The notes: generated from the sequence alone by a model not told the origin. DNA of 64,000 nucleotides from Aquibium microcysteis (GCF_014495845.1 NZ_CP061080.1:2159001-2223000); one strand, 5' to 3'; numbered from the stretch's first letter, positions 46,387-56,287 are shown. A program made the numbers and translations.

Positions 46387-47526
46387 CTACCCCTCCCCCG
46401 AACTTCCGTCATGCGGGGCGCTCGGCTGTTCGGTGAAGCCGGACATGCCCGAGATCTCCTCGATGTCGCGCTTGATCTCCAGCGGGCTGGTCACATAGGC
46501 GGTGATGAGTTCGGCGATCGAGACCAGCGCGTCCATGTGGATGCGCTCGTAGCCATGCGAGGCATCGACGCCGAAGGCGATCAGCGCGGTGCGGACGTCG
46601 TGGCCGGCCTCGACCGCGGAGGCGGAATCCGAGCGGTAGAAGCGGAAGATGTCGCGCTGCATCGGGATATCGCCGTCGCGGCAGAGGTCGATCAGCTTCT
46701 TGGTGAGGTGGTAGTCGAAGGGTCCGGTCTGGTCGGCCATGGCGATGGTGACGCCGAACTCCGAAGAATTCTGTCCGGGTGCCGTGGTGCCGTTGTCGAC
46801 GGCGACCATCGAGGCGACCTCCGGGGCCACGATCGCGGTCGCGCCGACGCCCACCTCCTCGGCGATCGTGAACAGCCAGTGGATGTCGACCGGCGTACGC
46901 GCCTGTGCCCGCTCCATCGCCTCCAGGGCGGCCAGCGACGCGGCGACGCCGGCCTTGTCGTCGAGGTGGCGCGAGACGATGAAGCCGTTGTCCATGAACT
47001 CGGTTTCGGGATCGATCGCGACGATGTCGCCGATGTCGATGCCGAGCGCCAGCGTCTCCGCCTTGCTCGTGGTGCGCGCGTCGATCCTGAGCTCGATATG
47101 GGCCCAGTCGACGGGCTGGGTATCGACGCCGTCGTTGAAGGTGTGGCCGGATGCCATCAGCGGCAGGATCGAGCCGCGATGCCTGCCCTCGTAGGAATAG
47201 ATGTTGGCACGGGCCCCTTCGGCGAAGCGCGACGACCAGTGGCCGATCGGCACGAGTTCGAGCCGCCCGTTCTCCTTGACGCGCTTTACCTGCGCGCCGA
47301 GCGTGTCGAGATGGGTGATGATGGCGCGGGCGCCCTGGCGCCGGCTGCCCTGCCGAACCGCGCGGATGGCGCCGCGCCGGGTGAGCTCGACGCTCATGCC
47401 GAGCTGCTCGAGTTCGCGCGAGACATGCCGCACGACGGTGTCGGTGAAGCCCGTCGGGCTGTCGATCGAAAGCAGCGCCTTCAGCTGCGCAGCGAGATAG
47501 CCGGTGTCGATGGAAAGCTTCGTCAC
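46387..47526 (-). CDS. Osmoprotectant NAGGN system M42 family peptidase
   Basis: A 379-residue M42-family aminopeptidase-like protein with metal-binding blocks HLDTLGAQVKRVKENGRLEL and HLDDKAGVAASLAALEAMER, a catalytic Glu in FTIAEEVGVGATA, and a late metal His in GYERIHMDALVSI. It belongs to the TIGR03106-type group found with asnO and ngg in NAGGN clusters, where it may turn over the osmolyte or trim its precursor. The GTG at 47526 overlaps the ngg stop (GTGA), showing coupled translation. Confidence 0.92.
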   Translation of the reverse strand: MTKLSIDTGYLAAQLKALLSIDSPTGFTDTVVRHVSRELEQLGMSVELTRRGAIRAVRQGSRRQGARAIITHLDTLGAQVKRVKENGRLELVPIGHWSSRFAEGARANIYSYEGRHRGSILPLMASGHTFNDGVDTQPVDWAHIELRIDARTTSKAETLALGIDIGDIVAIDPETEFMDNGFIVSRHLDDKAGVAASLAALEAMERAQARTPVDIHWLFTIAEEVGVGATAIVAPEVASMVAVDNGTTAPGQNSSEFGVTIAMADQTGPFDYHLTKKLIDLCRDGDIPMQRDIFRFYRSDSASAVEAGHDVRTALIAFGVDASHGYERIHMDALVSIAELITAYVTSPLEIKRDIEEISGMSGFTEQPSAPHDGSSGEG

Positions 47527-49352
47527 GGCGACTGCTCCGGGCGGCCGGATGGCGACTGCGACGCGGGAATCGGCCGGGAATGCGGAAACAGGAGATCGAT
47601 GAAACGCTGTGCCGTCGGCTGCGGCTCGTGGTTGGCGAGCCCCGGCCGTTCGTTCGCCTCGATGAAGACGTAGTCCGGCTCGGTGGCGCGCCGGACCATG
47701 AAGTCGATGCCGACGACCGGGATCTTGATGGCGCGGGCCGCGGCGCAGGCGGCGTCGACCAGGCGCGGGTGGACGATGCCGGTGACGTCGTGGATGGAGC
47801 CGCCGGTGTGGAGGTTGGCCGTCTTGCGCACGACGATTTCGCGCCCGGCCTCGAGCACCGTGTCCAGCGACAGCCCCTGGCCTGCCAGGCACCGCCCGGT
47901 GTCGGCGTCGACCGGGATGGTGCTCTCGCCGCCCGTCGCGGCCGCGCGCCGCCGCGACTGGCGCTCGATCAACGTGCGCAGGTCGTGTTCCCCGTCGCCG
48001 ATCACGCAGGGCGGGCGGCGGATCGCGGCGGCGACCAGCTTGTAGTCGATGACGACGAGACGCAGGTCCTCGCCCTGGAAGCAGGCTTCCAGCAGCACCC
48101 TGTCGCAGACCTCGAGCGCAGTCCGGATGGCCGCGCGCGTGTCCTCCGGCGTCTCGAGCCCGACCGACACGCCCCGCCCCTGCTCGCCGCGCGCGGGCTT
48201 GACCACGATGCTGCCGTGCCTGGCGAGAAACGCCGCGATGGCCTCGTCGCCATCGCTCTCGACGGCGATCTGGTCCGGGACCTTCAAGCCGGCCCGCTCA
48301 ACCACGCGGCGCGTCACGGCCTTGTCGTCGCAGATCGACACCGCCACGCCGGAGGTCATTTCCGACAGGCTCTCGCGGCAGTGCACCGAGCGCCCGCCAT
48401 AGGCGAGACTGAAGAAGCCGCCCGCCGCATCGGTGACCTCGACCTGAATGCCGCGGCGGCGCGCCTCGTCGACGATGATGCGCGCATAGGGGTTGAGCTC
48501 GTCATAGCCCTGGATCGGCCCGGCGAAGAGCCTCTCGTTGATCGGATTCTTGCGCTTGACGGCGAAGATCGGCACGCGGCGGAAGCCCAGCTTCTCGTAG
48601 AGCGCGATGGCCTGTTCGTTGTCGTGCATGACCGACAGGTCCATGAAGGCCGCACCTCGCGCCTGGAAATGCTCGGCCAGTCGGCGCACCAGCATCTCGC
48701 CGACGCCGGGATGACGGCACTGCGGGTCGACGGCAAGGCACCAGAGGGAGGAACCGCGCTCCGGGTCCCCGAACAGCCGCTGGTGGTCAACCCCCGTCAC
48801 CGTGCCGATCACGTCCCCCGTCGTCTCGTCCTCCGCCACGATATAGGTGATGGAACGGCTGTCGCGGTTGGCCCAGAAGAAGTCCGGGCTCACGGTCACC
48901 ATGTTGCGCGCCGCATAGATGGTGTTGACGGCATCCGCATCGACCTGCGAGGCGAGGCGACGGATGAAGAAGCTCTTCGGCTTGCGGCGGCTCGCCCGGT
49001 AGGTCGAGAGGTCGAGGCGATAGGTGTGCGAGGGGTCGAGGAAGGTCTCCTGCGGCGCCAGCGACAGCAGCACATGGGGGTCGCGCACGTAGAAGGCGAT
49101 GTCGCGCCGCTTGTCACCCTCGTGCGACAGGGCGTCGATGATGGACGGGTTGTCGGGATAGGTCTGCGAGAACAGGAGCCGTCCCCAGCCGCAGTCGAGC
49201 GCCACCGAATGCCGCGTCGGCCCGGCTTCGCCCGCATGCGGGCCGATCGGCGGCTTCTGCGATTCGGTGCGCAGCCGCTTGAGCCGGTGGCCGAGCGCGC
49301 GCTCGGCCTTGCCGGTGTTGCGGCGGGGTTCCGCCGTCTTCGTCTTCGCCAT
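47523..49352 (-). CDS. ngg: N-acetylglutaminylglutamine synthetase (GNAT + ATP-grasp)
   Basis: A 609-residue two-domain enzyme. A GNAT acetyltransferase occupies about residues 125-290 (SITYIVAEDETTGDVIGTVT, LAVDPQCRHPGVGEMLVRRL, EQAIALYEKLGFRR). An ATP-grasp ligase occupies the C-terminal half (IVVKPARGEQGRGVSVGLE, DYVFIEANERPGLANHEPQP). It makes N-acetylglutaminylglutamine from glutamine units for the compatible solute NAGGN. It sits 2 bp after asnO and overlaps the M42 gene. The ATG at 49352 is fixed by that junction. Confidence 0.94.
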   Translation of the reverse strand: MAKTKTAEPRRNTGKAERALGHRLKRLRTESQKPPIGPHAGEAGPTRHSVALDCGWGRLLFSQTYPDNPSIIDALSHEGDKRRDIAFYVRDPHVLLSLAPQETFLDPSHTYRLDLSTYRASRRKPKSFFIRRLASQVDADAVNTIYAARNMVTVSPDFFWANRDSRSITYIVAEDETTGDVIGTVTGVDHQRLFGDPERGSSLWCLAVDPQCRHPGVGEMLVRRLAEHFQARGAAFMDLSVMHDNEQAIALYEKLGFRRVPIFAVKRKNPINERLFAGPIQGYDELNPYARIIVDEARRRGIQVEVTDAAGGFFSLAYGGRSVHCRESLSEMTSGVAVSICDDKAVTRRVVERAGLKVPDQIAVESDGDEAIAAFLARHGSIVVKPARGEQGRGVSVGLETPEDTRAAIRTALEVCDRVLLEACFQGEDLRLVVIDYKLVAAAIRRPPCVIGDGEHDLRTLIERQSRRRAAATGGESTIPVDADTGRCLAGQGLSLDTVLEAGREIVVRKTANLHTGGSIHDVTGIVHPRLVDAACAAARAIKIPVVGIDFMVRRATEPDYVFIEANERPGLANHEPQPTAQRFIDLLFPHSRPIPASQSPSGRPEQSP

Positions 49353-49354
49353 CG

Positions 49355-51130
49355 TCAGATCCCGTGCGTCTGCAGCCACAGTTCCAGGAGACCCGCCTGC
49401 CAGAGTTCGGATCCCTGCAGGGGCGTGATGTGGTCGGAGGGGTTCGCAAACAGCGTGTCGAGCCACTCCTGCCGGAACAGGCCCCTGTCGCGCGCGGCCT
49501 GCGAGGAGAGCGCGTCGCGCACGAGGTCCAGATAGGGCCCGTCGACATATTTGAGCTGCGGCACCGGGAAGTAGCCCTTCTTCCGGTCGATCACCTCCGA
49601 CGGCACGATCCGCCGCGCCACGTCCTTCAGCACACCCTTGCCGCCGTCGCGGATCTTCTCCTCCGGCGGGATGCGCGCGGCGAGCTCGACCAGCTCGTGA
49701 TCGAGGAACGGCACGCGCGCCTCCAGCCCCCAGGCCATGGTCATGTTGTCGACGCGCTTGACCGGGTCGTCGACGAGCATGACCGTCGAATCGAGCCGCA
49801 GCGCCCGGTCGACCGGCGTGTCGGCGCCGGCCCGCAGCAGGCGCTCGGCGATAAAGTCGCGGCTGTGGTCGCGGCCGTCGATCCACCCGGGCGCCAGCTG
49901 CGTCTTCAGCGTCGCATGATCCCGGTCGAGGAAGACGCGGGCATAGTCGCCCACCACGTCGTCGGAATCCATCAGCGGCGGGTACCAGTGGTAGCCGCCG
50001 AAGATCTCGTCGGCACCCTGCCCCGACTGCACCACCTTGATGTGCTTCGACACCTCCTTGGACAGGAGGTAGAATCCGACATTGTCATAGGAGACCATCG
50101 GCTCCGACATCGCCGCGAAGGTGCCCGGCAGCGCATCCATCAGCTGGTCGGAGGGGACGAAGATCTTGTGGTGCTTCGTCCCGTAGCGTTCGGCGATCAG
50201 GTCGGAATAGACGAACTCGTCGCCCTTCTCGCCATTGGCCTCCTCGAAGCCGACCGAAAAGCTCATCAGCCCGTGCTGGCCCGCCTCGGCGAGCAGACCG
50301 ACGATCAGCGAGGAATCGACGCCGCCGGAAAGCAGCACGCCCACCGGCACGTCCGCCACCATGCGCCGCTTGACGGCGAGCCTCAGCGCTTCGAGCACGC
50401 GGTCCGCCCACTCCTCGCGCGAGACGGCGGCATCGTGCGGGTCGCGTCCGAAGGGCGGGTTCCAGTAGATGCTGTCCCGGGTCGTTCCATCGGGCTCGAT
50501 CACGCGGATCGTCGCCGGCGGCAGCTTGCGCACGCCTTCGATGATGGTTCGCGGCGGCGGCACGACGGCGTGGAAGCTCATGTAATGGTGCAGCGCCACC
50601 CGATCGATGGACGTGTCGACGTCGCCGGCAGCAAGAAGCGCCGGCAGGAAGGAGGAGAAGCGGATGCGGCCCGGCGTTTCGGACAGGTAGAGCGGCTTGA
50701 TGCCGAAGCGGTCGCGCGCCATGACGATGCGGCCGGTGTCACGCTCCTGCAGCACGAAGGCGAACATGCCGTGGAATCGCTCCACGCAGCCCTCGCCCCA
50801 TTCGCGCCAGGCCTTCAGGATCACCTCGGTGTCGCCGGTCGAGAAGAAGGAATAGCCCTTCTGTTCCAGTTCGGCTCGCAGTTCGGGATAGTTGTAGATG
50901 CAGCCGTTGAAGGCGATCGTGAGGCCGAGGCCCGAATCGACCATCGGCTGCTGCGCGCGCTCCGAAAGGTCGATGATCTTGAGCCTGCGATGCCCGAAGC
51001 CGGCATTGCCGTGCATCACGAGCCCCGCCCCGTCCGGCCCCCTCGGCGCCATCACGTCCGTCATCTTCGCGATCGCGATCGGAGACGGCGCCGTGCCGTC
51101 CAGTCTTATCTCACCACAAATTCCGCACAT
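49355..51130 (-). CDS. asnO: N-acetylglutaminylglutamine amidotransferase (AsnO-like)
   Basis: A 591-residue asparagine-synthetase-like enzyme. The N-terminal class II glutaminase starts MCGICGEIRLDG, with catalytic Cys2 exposed after Met removal, and continues through GFGHRRLKIIDLSERAQQPM. The C-terminal synthetase domain has the PP-loop VPVGVLLSGGVDSSLIVGLL and QGADEIFGGYHWYPPL. It amidates the dipeptide to the osmolyte NAGGN. It heads a tight three-gene operon with ngg and the M42 peptidase. Expression is probably osmotically controlled, through the divergent MarR. Confidence 0.94.
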   Translation of the reverse strand: MCGICGEIRLDGTAPSPIAIAKMTDVMAPRGPDGAGLVMHGNAGFGHRRLKIIDLSERAQQPMVDSGLGLTIAFNGCIYNYPELRAELEQKGYSFFSTGDTEVILKAWREWGEGCVERFHGMFAFVLQERDTGRIVMARDRFGIKPLYLSETPGRIRFSSFLPALLAAGDVDTSIDRVALHHYMSFHAVVPPPRTIIEGVRKLPPATIRVIEPDGTTRDSIYWNPPFGRDPHDAAVSREEWADRVLEALRLAVKRRMVADVPVGVLLSGGVDSSLIVGLLAEAGQHGLMSFSVGFEEANGEKGDEFVYSDLIAERYGTKHHKIFVPSDQLMDALPGTFAAMSEPMVSYDNVGFYLLSKEVSKHIKVVQSGQGADEIFGGYHWYPPLMDSDDVVGDYARVFLDRDHATLKTQLAPGWIDGRDHSRDFIAERLLRAGADTPVDRALRLDSTVMLVDDPVKRVDNMTMAWGLEARVPFLDHELVELAARIPPEEKIRDGGKGVLKDVARRIVPSEVIDRKKGYFPVPQLKYVDGPYLDLVRDALSSQAARDRGLFRQEWLDTLFANPSDHITPLQGSELWQAGLLELWLQTHGI

Positions 51131-51192
51131 CGATGCGTGCCCGAGCCTCCGTTGTCGTTGATCTTGTCTTCGTCGCCGTGATAATTATAACC

Positions 51193-51203
51193 CTAATCAT
51201 TAG
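51193..51203. promoter_or_regulatory. Palindrome in the NAGGN/MarR intergenic region
   Basis: CTAATCATTAG is a perfect 11-bp dyad in a short AT-rich patch (51180-51215) between the divergent asnO (51130) and MarR (51230) genes. MarR dimers bind such AT-rich dyads near their own promoters. The TATAAC next to it could be a -10 element. Assignment to this MarR is inferred from position. Confidence 0.5.
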
Positions 51204-51229
51204 AAGTCAAATGATAGGGCGACACGTCC

Positions 51230-51715
51230 ATGGGCGACGAAGTGGCGAACGTGCCGGAAGAAGAAGGGTTCCACCCGCCGGAGGATCTCGCAGGCGAATT
51301 CAGGACCTTGATGAAGGCGGTGCGCCGGATCGTGCGGGCCAACGACGTGCGCTCGCGGGCGCTCGCGCGCGCCAGCGGCCTCACCGCGCCGCAGCTGGCG
51401 GTGCTGACCGGCGTGCTCGAACTGGGCGAGGTCACCACGAACGCGCTGTCGGACTATGCCGATCTCAGCCCGGCGACGGTTGTGATGATCCTGGAGAACC
51501 TGGAGGGTCGGGCGATCGTCGAGCGCTATCGTTCCACAACGGACCGGCGGGTCGTCTACACGCGCCTGACGGAAAAGGGCCGAGCCATGGTCGCGTCGGC
51601 ACCGCTCTCCCTCGGCGAAGCCTTCGCCGGCCGGTACGCCGCACTTCCGGCCGGCAGGCGGCGGGTCATTCTCGAAGGGCTAACGGAGGTGGCGCGGCTG
51701 ATGGAGCGTCCGTAG
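51230..51715 (+). CDS. MarR family transcriptional regulator
   Basis: A 161-residue MarR-type repressor: LARASGLTAPQLAVLTGVLE and LSDYADLSPATVVMILENLE form the helix-turn-helix, and YRSTTDRRVVYTRLTEKGRA the wing. A MarR gene beside asnO-ngg is a common arrangement in NAGGN clusters, so it probably controls osmolyte synthesis. It is divergent from asnO with the CTAATCATTAG dyad between them. The signal it senses is unknown. Confidence 0.9.
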   Translation: MGDEVANVPEEEGFHPPEDLAGEFRTLMKAVRRIVRANDVRSRALARASGLTAPQLAVLTGVLELGEVTTNALSDYADLSPATVVMILENLEGRAIVERYRSTTDRRVVYTRLTEKGRAMVASAPLSLGEAFAGRYAALPAGRRRVILEGLTEVARLMERP

Positions 51716-51730
51716 GGGACAGCCGGCGGC

Positions 51731-52090
51731 TCAGAACAGCCGGCCACCATCCGGCACCTTCAGATCGATCGCGGCCAGCACGACCGCGCCCTCCTCGTCG
51801 GGGAAGCCGAGCGTCAGCACCTCCGACATGAACTTGCCGATCTGGCGCGGCGGGAAATTGACGACAGCCATCACCTGCCGGCCGACGAGCTGTTCGGGGC
51901 TGTAGTATTTGGTGATCTGGGCGGAGGACTTCTTCACGCCGATCACCGGCCCGAAGTCGATCTTCAGCTTGATCGCGGGCTTGCGGGCCTCCGGGAAAGG
52001 CTCGGCCTCCACGATGGTGCCGGCCCGGATGTCGACGCGGTCGAAATCCCCGAAGGTGATGTCGGGCTTGCGCTCGGAACCGGCCGACAC
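51731..52090 (-). CDS. csaA: tRNA-binding/chaperone protein CsaA
   Basis: A 119-residue protein with the EMAP/OB-fold tRNA-binding domain: [40 protein letters not shown] and [20 protein letters not shown] are the CsaA family segments. CsaA is described as an export-related chaperone and tRNA-like binder. The GTG at 52090 begins 2 bp after the YbjN stop, so the two genes are translationally coupled. It converges with the MarR gene, 15 bp apart. Confidence 0.9.
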   Translation of the reverse strand: MSAGSERKPDITFGDFDRVDIRAGTIVEAEPFPEARKPAIKLKIDFGPVIGVKKSSAQITKYYSPEQLVGRQVMAVVNFPPRQIGKFMSEVLTLGFPDEEGAVVLAAIDLKVPDGGRLF

Positions 52091-52092
52091 GG

Positions 52093-52593
52093 TCAGGCGG
52101 TCCCGTGCGTCTCGAAGAGCACGCTCTGCAGCGCATCGCGCGCCGAGACGCCCGACCATACGACGAACTGGAAGGCCTGGAAGTAGCATTCGCAGGCTTC
52201 GAGCGCGGTCGACAGGAGCACCTCGACCTGCTGGCCGGTGGGTTCGACTCCGCCGTTCAGCATCAGCGCCTGGCGGAACATGATCGCCCCCTCCTGCTCC
52301 CACAGGTCGAAATGGCCGAACAGCATCTGCTCGTTGATCAGCGCCAGCAGCCGCAAGACCTCGGTCACCCGCGGCTCCGCGACCTTGATGTCGAAGGCGC
52401 AGGCCAGATGCAGCGCCTCGAAATCCTCCATCCAGGAGAAGGAGATGTGATAATCGGTCCAGTTGCCCGCGACCGAGATCGCGATCTCGTCGTCGCCGGC
52501 CCTCTCGAAGGCCCATTCGTTGGCGTTGGCGACCGCCTCGATCACATCGACGGGATGCGCTTCGCGGGACAGGTCGATTTCCAGAAGGCTCAT
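52093..52593 (-). CDS. YbjN domain-containing protein
   Basis: A 166-residue cytoplasmic protein of the YbjN (DUF1790) family. Family segments are [40 protein letters not shown] and [20 protein letters not shown]. The fold resembles type III secretion chaperones; in E. coli, YbjN is linked to motility and stress, but mechanism is unknown. It is translated just ahead of csaA. Confidence 0.92.
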   Translation of the reverse strand: MSLLEIDLSREAHPVDVIEAVANANEWAFERAGDDEIAISVAGNWTDYHISFSWMEDFEALHLACAFDIKVAEPRVTEVLRLLALINEQMLFGHFDLWEQEGAIMFRQALMLNGGVEPTGQQVEVLLSTALEACECYFQAFQFVVWSGVSARDALQSVLFETHGTA

Positions 52594-52925
52594 GGTTGCT
52601 TCCTGTGGCTATGGGAGCGCCGTTCGCGCGCTCCACCGGAAACGCACGTGACGCGACGACGAACCGGGACGGACGAAGAAGGCCTCATACCTCCACCCGG
52701 GCCACCCCTGCCCGGCGCATGCTCGAATCATGCTGTAGATTCAGTGTATTGATGCGAGGACGCGGTTCCAGCGGTTTTTTCGCGCGGCGCGTCGGGGGGT
52801 GTGGATAGATCGGGCGCCGGCTTGCTGCGCCGCAGCGTAAGCGATTCAGCGCGAACACCTTTTCGCGCTGGGGCGCCTGTGGACAGACCCGCTGAACTTT
52901 TTGCGCGAGGCCTGACGGCGGGCGA
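52594..52925. other. Intergenic region, YbjN to UbiK
   Basis: About 330 bp with no gene I can support. A short inverted match (CGCGCTGG near CCAGCG-like bases) is too weak to name, and no terminator-like stem with a T-run is present. It presumably contains the YbjN promoter. Confidence 0.4.
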
Positions 52926-53207
52926 TCAGACGCCGGTTCCGGCCCTGTTTCCGGCGAGCGACGCGACCTTCGCCTCGAGTTCGTCGAGGCGGGCGGCGAG
53001 CTTCTTGTTCTCGGCGCGGGCCTTCACCGCCATGTCCCGCATGGCTTCGAACTCCTCGCGCTGCACCACGTCCATCGAATTGAGGATCCGCTCGGCCTGA
53101 CCGCGGAAGGCGGTCTCGACCTCGCGCCGGACACCCTGCGCGGCACCGGCCGCGTCCGTCATCAGCTTCGCCAGATCGTCCAGGATGCGGTTCGGTCCGT
53201 TGGTCAT
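52926..53207 (-). CDS. UbiK-type accessory factor (BMFP family)
   Basis: A 93-residue protein of the YqiC/UbiK family. A short helix ([20 protein letters not shown]) and an amphipathic middle ([20 protein letters not shown]) lead to a C-terminal trimeric coiled coil ([20 protein letters not shown]). UbiK helps ubiquinone synthesis and binds lipid. The ATG at 53207 gives the family start; the longer frame is rejected. It is divergent from lgt. Confidence 0.88.
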   Translation of the reverse strand: MTNGPNRILDDLAKLMTDAAGAAQGVRREVETAFRGQAERILNSMDVVQREEFEAMRDMAVKARAENKKLAARLDELEAKVASLAGNRAGTGV

Positions 53208-53404
53208 GGCGTCGACCCTTCTGCTTCGCGCGGCCGCCGCGCATGCGGCGGCGTCACAGTGAACTAGGGACGCGGCGCCCGCTTTGCAAGACGCATGGCG
53301 GCCCGGCACCCGACCCGGCCCATCCGTCGCAGCCGCCCGGCTTGACCTTTCCGTCCGGCTTCGACCATGGTCCGCCCGCCGCAACAAGCCCGGACGGACC
53401 CCTT

Positions 53405-54241
53405 TTGGAACATCTTCTCCTGCCGCTCGCGGCACTGCCCTTCCCCGATATCGATCCCGTCATCGTCCAGCTCGGCCCCCTGGCCATCCACTGGTACGGG
53501 CTGGGCTACGTCGCGGGCATCCTGTTCGCCTGGTGGTACGGTCGGCGGCTGCTGGCGAACTCCGCGCTCTGGCGGGACGGCCGGGCGCCGCTCAAGCCGG
53601 ACGATCTCGACGATTTCATCGTCTGGGCCGCCGTCGGTATCGTGCTCGGCGGGCGGATCGGCTACATCCTGTTCTACGACCTTCCGCGCTACGTCGAGAA
53701 CCCGCTGGCGATCCTGGCGGTCTGGGAAGGCGGCATGTCCTTCCATGGCGGGTTCCTCGGCACGACCATCGCCATGATGCTGTTCGCGCGCTCGCGCGGC
53801 GCGGGAATCTGGAGCATGTTCGACGTGGTGGCGGCGGGCGTTCCCGTCGGCCTCGGCCTCGTGCGGGTGGCCAATTTCATCAATTCGGAACTCTGGGGCC
53901 GCGTGACGGACGTTTCCTGGGGCGTCGTCTTCCCCAATGGCGGCGAGGTGCCGCGCCATCCGAGCCAGCTGTACGAGGCCGCGCTCGAAGGCCTGGTGCT
54001 GTTCGTCGTGCTGCGCCTGCTCACGCACGGCTTCGGCAGGCTGAAGAGCCCGGGCTTCGTGGCCGGCGCCTTCGTGACCGGCTACGGCCTGTCGCGCATC
54101 GTCGTCGAGTTCTTTCGCGAGCCCGACGCGCAGCTCGGCTACCTCTTCGGCGGCTGGCTGACGATGGGCATGGTGCTGTCGCTGCCGATGGTGATGGTCG
54201 GTCTCTGGGCGATGCTGCGCGCGCGGCGCGCGGCGGCATGA
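53405..54241 (+). CDS. lgt: Prolipoprotein diacylglyceryl transferase
   Basis: A 278-residue inner-membrane enzyme with about seven helices. Lgt signature blocks are [60 protein letters not shown] and [20 protein letters not shown], with [12 protein letters not shown] near the end. It moves diacylglyceryl from phosphatidylglycerol to the lipobox Cys of prolipoproteins. The start is TTG at 53405, since no ATG precedes the first helix; the ribosome site is weak. It heads a plus-strand run to prs. Confidence 0.95.
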   Translation: MEHLLLPLAALPFPDIDPVIVQLGPLAIHWYGLGYVAGILFAWWYGRRLLANSALWRDGRAPLKPDDLDDFIVWAAVGIVLGGRIGYILFYDLPRYVENPLAILAVWEGGMSFHGGFLGTTIAMMLFARSRGAGIWSMFDVVAAGVPVGLGLVRVANFINSELWGRVTDVSWGVVFPNGGEVPRHPSQLYEAALEGLVLFVVLRLLTHGFGRLKSPGFVAGAFVTGYGLSRIVVEFFREPDAQLGYLFGGWLTMGMVLSLPMVMVGLWAMLRARRAAA

Positions 54242-54295
54242 TGCGGCTTCGCACGGAGCCCGCCGCATGACGCCGCTCGACGCGAAGAGCGCCGC

Positions 54296-55354
54296 ATGAC
54301 GCGGCTGGGCGAGAAGATCGCCGCGCTGGTGGCGCAGGCAGGGCCGATCGGGATCGCCGAGTACATGGCACTGTGTCTGTTCGACCCGGAGCACGGCTAC
54401 TACACGACGCGCGAGCCCTTCGGCTCGGGCGGCGACTTCACCACCGCGCCGGAGGTGAGCCAGATGTTCGGCGAACTCGTCGCCGTCTGGGTCTACATGG
54501 CGTGGCAGGGTGCGGGCAGCCCGCCGGAGGTCTGCGTGGCCGAGCTCGGTCCGGGCCGCGGCACGCTGATGAAGGACATGGTCCGCACGCTCGCCCAGTT
54601 CGATCGCGCCTTCGTCGACCGGACACGCTTCGCCCTCGTCGAAGCGAGCCCACGCCTCGTCGAGGTCCAGCGCGCGACACTCGCACCTGCACCTGCCCGA
54701 TTCGAATGGCACGACCGCATCGATGGGCTTCCGGACCTGCCGACCCTCTTCGTCGGCAACGAGATTTTCGACGCCATCCCCGCGCGCCAGTACGTCAAGC
54801 ACGGCGCACGCTGGCCCGAACGCTGCGTCGGCCTCGACGATCATGGCCGCCTTCGCTTCGTGCTCGGCTCGGGCGTGGCTCATGCCTCGCTTCTGCCGCC
54901 CGGCGCCGACCGGGTGCTCGACGGCACGGTCCTGGAGCACGCGCCGGCCCGCGAAGCCTTCATGCAGGCAGTGGCCGAACGCCTCGCGCGATTCGGCGGA
55001 GCGGCCCTGTTCTTCGACTATGGCCATCTGGAACCCGGCTTCGGCGACACGCTGCAGGCGGTGCGTCTTCATGCGCCGGACGGCGTTCTCGATCATCCCG
55101 GCGAGGCGGACCTGACGAGCCATGTCGATTTCCGCAGCCTGGCCGCGGTCGCCGAACGGTGCGGCCTCGCCGTCCAGACCGCGCCCCAGCGGGACGTCCT
55201 GTTTGCGCTCGGGCTGGCGGAACGCGTCGAGGCGCTGTCGGCGGGAAAAAGCGGGGCGGAGCGCGAGAGGATCACCGGCGAAGCCGAGCGGCTGGCGGGG
55301 AGCGGCGCGATGGGCGACCTCTTCAAGGCGCTGCTGGTGACGCGCCCGGCGTGA
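54296..55354 (+). CDS. SAM-dependent methyltransferase, MidA/NDUFAF7 family
   Basis: A 352-residue protein of the DUF185/MidA family. The N-terminus has PIGIAEYMALCLFDPEHGYY and FGSGGDFTTAPEVSQMFGEL. The SAM-binding region is VAELGPGRGTLMKDMVRTL near residue 82, and FVGNEIFDAIPARQYVKHG follows. The mitochondrial relative NDUFAF7 methylates an Arg of complex I subunit NDUFS2; the same target in bacteria is plausible but unproven. It follows lgt closely, with a small GCCGCATGACG duplication just before the start. Confidence 0.93.
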   Translation: MTRLGEKIAALVAQAGPIGIAEYMALCLFDPEHGYYTTREPFGSGGDFTTAPEVSQMFGELVAVWVYMAWQGAGSPPEVCVAELGPGRGTLMKDMVRTLAQFDRAFVDRTRFALVEASPRLVEVQRATLAPAPARFEWHDRIDGLPDLPTLFVGNEIFDAIPARQYVKHGARWPERCVGLDDHGRLRFVLGSGVAHASLLPPGADRVLDGTVLEHAPAREAFMQAVAERLARFGGAALFFDYGHLEPGFGDTLQAVRLHAPDGVLDHPGEADLTSHVDFRSLAAVAERCGLAVQTAPQRDVLFALGLAERVEALSAGKSGAERERITGEAERLAGSGAMGDLFKALLVTRPA

Positions 55355-55486
55355 GGCCCGTTCAGCGTGGACGGCACGCCCGGCCCGGGACGTCGCCCTC
55401 CCGGGCGTCACCTTGCGGATGCCCGCCCTCGCATTGACTTGGCCCACCCCCTGCCCCACCATTCGCGCACGAGGGAAACGAACGAC

Positions 55487-56287
55487 ATGAGCAATCCGTC
55501 CACTGAGGAGCGGCCGGCCCCGCTGCGCTCTCCCGCGCTCGACGCGCTGGCGGCAGAGGGCGTCCGCCACGGCTTCTTCACCCGGCGCGGCGGCGTCTCC
55601 ACGGGCCTCTACGGCGGCCTGAACGTCGGGCTGGGTTCGAAGGACGAACGCGCGGCCGTCATCGAGAATCGCGCCCGCGTCGCCGCTCATCTCGGCGTCG
55701 CGGCCGAGCGGCTCTGCACGCCACACCAGATCCATTCGCCCCGCGCCGTCACGGTCGCCGCACCGTGGACGGAGCGCCCGGAAGCCGACGCCGTCGTCAC
55801 CGACCGCCCGGGCCTGGCGCTCGGCGTGCTGGCCGCCGACTGCGGACCGGTGCTCTTCGCCGATGCGAGGGCCGGCGTCATCGGGGCCGCCCATGCCGGC
55901 TGGAAGGGAGCGCTCGACGGCGTTCTGGAAGCGACCATCGAGGCGATGGCGGCGCTGGGGGCGGAACCGTCCCGCATCGTGGCCGTGCTCGGGCCGTCGA
56001 TCAGCCAGGCCAACTACGAGGTCGGGCCGGAATTCGTCGCCCGCTTCGTCTCCTCCGGCGCTGAAAACGAGCGCTGGTTCTCGCCTTCGACGCGGACCGG
56101 ACATTCGCTGTTCGACCTCAACGGCTACACCGTCGACCGCCTCGTCCGCGCCGGTGTCCGGGCCTCGCAGCTCGGCCGCTGCACCTATGCCGACGAAGAC
56201 CTCTTCTTTTCGTACCGGCGCACCACCCACCGAGCCGAACCCGATTACGGGCGGCAGATATCGGCAATCGTCCTGGAGGATATCTGA
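55487..56287 (+). CDS. pgeF: Peptidoglycan editing factor PgeF
   Basis: A 266-residue YfiH/LACC1-family protein. Metal-site pieces are the His in CTPHQIHSPRAV, the Cys in LAADCGPVLFADA, and the His in GAAHAGWKGALDG. HGFFTRRGGVSTGLYGGLNV opens the fold. PgeF removes wrongly incorporated L-Ser from peptidoglycan precursors (UDP-MurNAc-L-Ser) in E. coli; relatives act on purine nucleosides. The ATG at 55487 follows GAGGGAAACG. Its stop overlaps the M24 gene start by one base. Confidence 0.94.
   Translation: MSNPSTEERPAPLRSPALDALAAEGVRHGFFTRRGGVSTGLYGGLNVGLGSKDERAAVIENRARVAAHLGVAAERLCTPHQIHSPRAVTVAAPWTERPEADAVVTDRPGLALGVLAADCGPVLFADARAGVIGAAHAGWKGALDGVLEATIEAMAALGAEPSRIVAVLGPSISQANYEVGPEFVARFVSSGAENERWFSPSTRTGHSLFDLNGYTVDRLVRAGVRASQLGRCTYADEDLFFSYRRTTHRAEPDYGRQISAIVLEDI

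Noticed and set aside
53264..56230. A 988-codon minus-strand frame over lgt, the methyltransferase and pgeF
   Set aside because: Three recognised plus-strand genes occupy it; its translation is low-quality Arg/Ala-rich sequence.
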